Source: Caulochytrium protostelioides (lineage: Eukaryota; Chytridiomycota; Caulochytriomycetes; Caulochytriales; Caulochytriaceae). Taken from it: 48,116 nt of DNA. Numbering within the stretch: position 1 is the stretch's first letter; the number at the start of each line of letters is the position of its first letter. A program made the translations under genes and the position numbers. The DNA lies in contig ML014254.1 of the NCBI GenBank assembly GCA_003615045.1, forward strand, positions 1 to 48,116. Direction: 5' to 3'. The notes under the pieces are model-generated. The model was not told the origin of the DNA. It did no database searches and saw nothing but the letters and a program-made list of their open reading frames with translations. This document shows positions 47,798-48,116 of this stretch, in pieces.

Positions 47798-48116
47798 CTG
47801 GTCAACGAGTTTCGGACGACCCAGGTGCATGCTGAGACGAAAAGGATCTTGGCAAAAATCCGAGATACGACGGCCGTGCCGAGGTCTCGCGCGTCCGGGG
47901 CGGCCGCCCACCCGCCCGAGCCGGCGACGGTCGACCGAGTCCGCAACACCCGGGTCTATGCTCAGACGCAGGTGGTCCTTAAACCTGATCAACAGGGGCA
48001 CCTGGGGATCGAGGTTCGAGGTTTGCTGTGGTGTGATGCCACCGGCGGCACGTTTGTAAACCGCGATCCCAATGCCACAATGCCGTTGGACATCCGACGC
48101 TGCCTAGCCATGCCGG
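47798..48116 (+). pseudogene. Fanzor remnant, zinc-ribbon and RuvC-III part, runs off the window
   Basis: Open frame (stop-free from 47780 to the edge) that begins after the Ty3 RNase H block. It starts LVNEFRTTQVHAET, the conserved entry to the C-terminal region of TnpB/Fanzor proteins. A variable, low-complexity stretch of about 50 residues follows, then VRGLLWCDATGGTFVNRDPN, in which NRDPNAT is the RuvC-III motif with its catalytic Asp, then DIRRC. The usual zinc-ribbon Cys pairs are reduced to one Cys, as in many eukaryotic members. It shares the reading frame of the Ty3 RT part but is unrelated to it. This half is better preserved than the N-terminal half. No start codon of its own. Confidence 0.62.

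Overview
The window is a GC-rich, gene-dense piece of a eukaryotic nuclear genome, most likely from a fungus. Fungal-type housekeeping genes support this: HIRA/Hir1, TFIIIC tau131, Cbp3, a calcium-binding external-type NADH dehydrogenase and a secreted chitin deacetylase. Nearly every gene is one uninterrupted reading frame. I could place only one intron with confidence, in the PheRS beta gene. A DNAJB13-like J-protein without a Gly/Phe region and a possible FAAP100/FANCB-like protein would fit an early-diverging, zoosporic lineage, but that is inference.

Layout. 1-1238 (-): 3'-truncated chitin deacetylase with a Thr-rich mucin-like tail. 2338-5946 (-): HIRA histone chaperone. 7850-10915 (-): Uso1/p115 tether. 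11819-13279 (-, possibly from 13459): ornithine aminotransferase. 14466-19241 (-): TFIIIC tau131/GTF3C3. 20833-22164 (+): ER-membrane J-protein, convergent with 22244-24343 (-), an EF-hand NDH-2. 25881-26075 (+): NOP10, convergent with 26443-27264 (-), CBP3. 28288-30240 (+): PRP31, convergent with 30454-32641 (-), PheRS beta with one intron. 33268-36144 (-): large unrecognised protein with FAAP100/FANCB-like features. 37144-38340 (+): Mis14/NSL1-like kinetochore protein. 38569-39621 (-): class B J-protein. 40326-41711 (-): TAM41. 41712-45214: a long non-coding, repeat-bearing stretch. 45215-46039 (+): small secreted His/Asp-rich protein with a clear TATA box.

The right end, about 46290-48116, is the most unusual part. 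It holds the broken remains of a Fanzor-type (eukaryotic TnpB-like, RNA-guided) nuclease whose body is interrupted by a fragment of Ty3/gypsy reverse transcriptase-RNase H. The Fanzor C-terminal part, with the zinc-ribbon area and RuvC-III motif, resumes after the Ty3 fragment and runs off the window.

The genes are mostly unrelated housekeeping functions rather than a cluster: chromatin, Pol III transcription, splicing, snoRNP, tRNA charging, kinetochore, Golgi traffic and mitochondrial biogenesis (CBP3, TAM41, NDH-2, perhaps OAT). Recurrent non-coding themes are hairpins followed by T-rich tracts just past several stop codons, and TATA boxes at the two secreted-protein genes and OAT but not obviously at the others.
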